Below are positions 61,101-64,000 of a stretch of 64,000 nt of DNA, one piece after another. Positions within the stretch are counted from its first letter, which is position 1, and each line of letters opens with the position of its first letter. The notes under the pieces are model-generated. The model saw only the letters and a list, made by a program, of their open reading frames with translations. It did not search any database and had not been told where the DNA came from. The stretch is from Rebecca billardiae RCC1528 (taxonomy: Eukaryota; Haptophyta), in assembly GCA_965240325.2 (NCBI GenBank), contig OZ251246.1, positions 1,240,001 through 1,304,000 of the forward strand, read 5' to 3'. Made by a program: the position numbers and the translations under genes.

Positions 61101-64000
61101 GCGGAGCGAGGTGGAGCGGCGTGGAGCGGCGTGGAGCGCTCGCGGCTGTGCGTTCGGACGTACTCGACTCGGCCGTGCCCAGGCGGAGCGCCGGCCTCGG
61201 GCGCGTGGCTTGAGCGCAGCAGCTCGCCCGCCTGCGGCGCCCGGCGAGGCGCGCACGCTGGGCCTGCGCGCTGTCAGCATCAGCAGCAGCGGCGCGCCGA
61301 GTCTGGTGGCGGAGCGAGGTGGAGCGGCGTGGAGCGGCGTGAAGCGCTCGCGGCTGTGCGTTGGGATGTACTCGACTCGGCCGTGCCCAGGCGGAGCGCC
61401 GGCCTCGGGCGCGTGGCTTGAGCGCAGCAGCTCGCCCGCCGGCGGCGCCCGGCGAGGCGCGCACGCTGGGCCTCGCGCGCCCTCGGCAGCAGCTGCGGCG
61501 CGCCGAGTCTGGTGGCGGAGCGAGGTGGAGCGGCGTGGAGCGGCGTGAAGCGCTCGCGGCTGTGTATCCGGATGTACCCGACCTGGCCGTGCCGAGGCGG
61601 AGCGCCGGCCTCGGGTGCGTGGGTGGAGCGCAGCAGCACGCCCGCCTGCGGCGCCCGGCGAGCCGCGCACGCCGGGCCTCGCGCGCCTTCGGCAGCAGCT
61701 GCGGCGCGCCGAGTCTGGTGGCGGAGCGAGGTGGAGCGGCGTGGAGCGGCGTGGAGCGCTCGCGGCTGTGTATCCGGCCGTGCCCGCCCCGGCCGTAGCG
61801 AGGCGGAGCGCCGGCCTCGGGCGCGTGGCTGGAGCGCAGCAGCACGCCCGCCTGCGGCGCCCGGCGAGGCGCGCACGCTGGGCCTCGCGCGCCCTCGGCA
61901 GCAGCCGTGGCGGCGCGCCGAGTCAGGTGGCGGAGCGAGGTGGAGCGGCGTGGAGCGGCGTGGAGCGCTCGCGGCGGTGTGTCCAGACGTACCCGACCTG
62001 GCCGTGCCGAGGCGGAGCATCGGCCTCGGGCGCGCGACTCGAGTGAAGCAGCACGCCCGCCGGAGGCGCCCGGCGAGGCGCGCACGCTGGGCCTCGCGCG
62101 CCCTCGGCAGCAGCTGCGGCGCGCCGAGTCAGGTGGCGGAGCGAGGTGGAGCGGCGTGGAGCGGCGTGGAGCGCTCGCGGCTGTGCGTTTGGATGTACCC
62201 GACCCGGCCGTGCCGAGGCGGAGTGCCGGCCCCGGGGCGCGCGGCGGGAGTGCGGCAGCACGCGGCCGGCGGCGCCCAGTGACGCGGGTACGCCAGGGCT
62301 GCGCGCCCTTAGCAGCAGCCGTGGCGGCGCGACGAGTCAGGTGGCGGAGCGCGGTGGAGCGGCGTGGAGCGGCGTGGAGCGCTCGCGGCTGCCCGATCGG
62401 AAGTACTAGCACCGGCCGTGCCGAGGCGGAGCGCCGGCCTCGGGCGCGTGGCTGGAGTGAAGCAGCACGCGGTCGGCGGCGCCCGGCGAGGCGCGCACGC
62501 TGGGCCTCGCGCGCCTTCGGCAGCAGCTGCGGCGCGCCGAGTCTGGTGGCGGAGCGAGGTGGAGCGGCGTGGAGCGGCGTGGAGCGCTCGCGGCTGTGCG
62601 TTTGGACGTACTCGACTCGGCCGTGCCGAGGCGGAGCGCCGGCCTCGGGCGCGTGGCTTGAGCGCAGCAGCACGCCCGCCGGCGGCGCCCGGCGAGCCGC
62701 GCACGCCGGGCCTCGCGCGCCTTCGGCAGCAGCTGCGGCGCGCCGAATCTGGTGGCGGAGCGAGGTGGAGCGGCGTGGAGCGGCGTGGAGCGCTCGCGGC
62801 TGTGCGCTCGGGCGTACCCGACCCGGCCGTGCCGAGGCGGATCGCTGGCCTCGGGCGCGCGGCTGGAGCGCAGCAGCACGCCCGCCTGCGGCGCCCGGCG
62901 AGGCGCGCACGCTGGGCCTGCGCGCTGTCAGCATCAGCAGCAGCGGCGCGCCGAGTCTGGTGGCGGAGCGAGGTGGAGCGGCGTGGAGCGGCGTGGAGCG
63001 CCCGCGGCTGTGTATCCGGACGTGCCCGCCCCGGCCGTAGCGAGGCGGAGCGCCGGCCTCGGGCGCGCGGCTGGAGCGCAGCAGCACGCCCGCCTGCGGC
63101 GCCCGGCGAGGCGCGCACGCTGGGCCTGCGCGCACTTGGCAGCAGCCGTCGCGGCGCGCCGAGTCTGGTGGCGGAGCGAGGTGGAGCGGCGTGGAGCGGC
63201 GTGGAGCGCTCGCGGCTGTGTATCCGGACGTGCCCGCTTCGGCCGTAGCGAGGCGGAGCGCCGGCCTCGGGCACGCGGCTGGAGCGCAGCAGCACGCCCG
63301 CCTGCGGCGCCCGGCGAGGTGCGCACGCTGGGCCTCGCGCGCCTTCGGCAGCACCTGCGGCGCGCCGAGTCTGGTGGCGGAGCGAGGTGGAGCGGCGTGG
63401 AGCGGCGTGGAGCGCTCGCGGCTGTGCGCTCGGACGTACTCGACCCGGCTGTGCCGAGGCGGAGCGCCGGCCTCGGGCGCGTGGCTGGAGCGCAGCAGCA
63501 CGCCCGCCTGCGGCGCCCGGCGAGGCGCGCACGCTGGGCCTCGCGCGCCTTCGGCAGCAGCTGCGGCGCGCCGAGTCTGGTGGCGGAGCGAGGTGGAGTG
63601 GCGTGGAGCGGCGTGGAGCGCTCGCGGCTGCTCGGTCGGATGTAGTCGCTCCGGCCGTGCCGAGGCGGAGCGCCGGCCTCGGGCGCGTGACTGGAGTGAA
63701 GCAGCACGCCCGCCTGCGGCGCCCGGCGAGGCGCGCACGCTGGGCCTCGCGCGCCTTCGGCAGCAGCTGCGGCGCGCCGAGTCTGGTGGCGGAGCGAGGT
63801 GGAGCGGCGTGGAGCGGCGTGGAGCGCTCGCGGCTGCTCGGTCGGATGTAGTCGCTCCGGCCGTGCCGAGGCGGAGCGCCGGCCTCGGGCGCGTGACTGG
63901 AGTGAAGCAGCACGCCCGCCTGCGGCGCCCGGCGAGGCGCGCACGCTGGGCCTCGCGCGCCTTCGGCAGCAGCAGCGGCGCGCCGAGTCTGGTGGCGGAG
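58106..64000. repeat. 206-bp satellite array, about 28 copies, continues past the window
   Basis: The phrase AGCAGCACGCCCGCC recurs at 58110, 58316, 58522, 58728, 58934, 59140, 59346, 59552 and 59758, exactly 206 bp apart, and the same unit with small indels runs to the last base. Each unit carries a nested triplet of GGAGCGGCGT. Higher-order structure is visible: units at 59140/59346 and 59552/59758 repeat as an AB dimer (412 bp), and units near 63500 and 63706 are almost identical. The unit has few stops in any frame on either strand, so very long but meaningless ORFs appear. Confidence 0.97.

Noticed and set aside
60676-63738. 1,020-codon minus-strand frame in the 206-bp repeat
   Set aside because: Tandem satellite with period not divisible by three; the frame cycles through all phases of the unit. 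No start context or conserved domain.

Overview
This window is nuclear DNA from a GC-rich, intron-bearing alga, most likely a haptophyte or a similar alga with a secondary red plastid. The evidence is eukaryotic gene structure (short introns of about 100-270 nt, mostly GT-AG with one GC-AG), very high GC in genes, and proteins such as magnesium-chelatase subunit D and diaminopimelate epimerase that carry signal-peptide-like plus transit-peptide-like N-termini. There is also a very large beta-1,3-glucan synthase, as expected of an alga that makes chrysolaminarin-type glucan. The lineage is an inference; no rRNA or organellar marker is present. GC content was judged by eye.

Layout. 0.9-5.6 kb: a CRAL-TRIO lipid-transfer protein (-) diverging from chlD (+). 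6.1-9.0 kb: a GFA/CENP-V-fold zinc protein (-) and a type II glutamine synthetase (-) with an N-myristoylation-type start. 9.8-13.2 kb: a tudor-like/PHD/AP2 nuclear regulator (-). 13.9-16.8 kb: an ERV-thioredoxin (PDI-C type) protein and a small EF-hand-like protein (+). 18.0-27.2 kb: one 2,839-residue protein (-) joining a Kre6/Skn1-type GH16 domain, an EGF-like module and a complete GT48 glucan synthase. This is the most striking gene here. 27.4-29.5 kb: two DNA-transposon-like elements in tandem, the second ending 59 bp before the next start codon. 29.5-34.5 kb: a membrane coiled-coil protein with a bacterial-style DUF2135 domain and a sulfotransferase-like secretory protein (+).

34.5-39.3 kb is a gene-free, unusually AT-rich block. 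It holds an (ATT)n tract, a 213-229 bp repeat, a 106-bp satellite, a 160-170-bp satellite and about 580 bp of almost pure AT sequence, a possible centromere-like or other chromosomal landmark. 39.3-54.4 kb is a second gene cluster: an FNR-like flavoprotein, a double cold-shock-domain protein, a coiled-coil/EF-hand protein of possible flagellar type, a 1,946-residue proline-repeat membrane protein, diaminopimelate epimerase with a reading-frame break and no AUG start, and an unknown acidic-tailed protein. 54.6-58.1 kb is a 3.5-kb element with 34-bp terminal inverted repeats, decayed ORFs and a Gly/Ala minisatellite. From 58.1 kb to the window end there is an uninterrupted 206-bp satellite (about 28 copies).

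Genes are close together, often in divergent pairs, and functionally mixed (chlorophyll synthesis, nitrogen assimilation, lysine synthesis, ER folding, glucan synthesis, secretion), as is normal for a nuclear chromosome. Because the DNA has so few stop codons, most long frames opposite or out of phase with these genes are artefacts. Exon boundaries below were placed by hand from splice dinucleotides, reading phase and remembered family alignments, and need transcript support.
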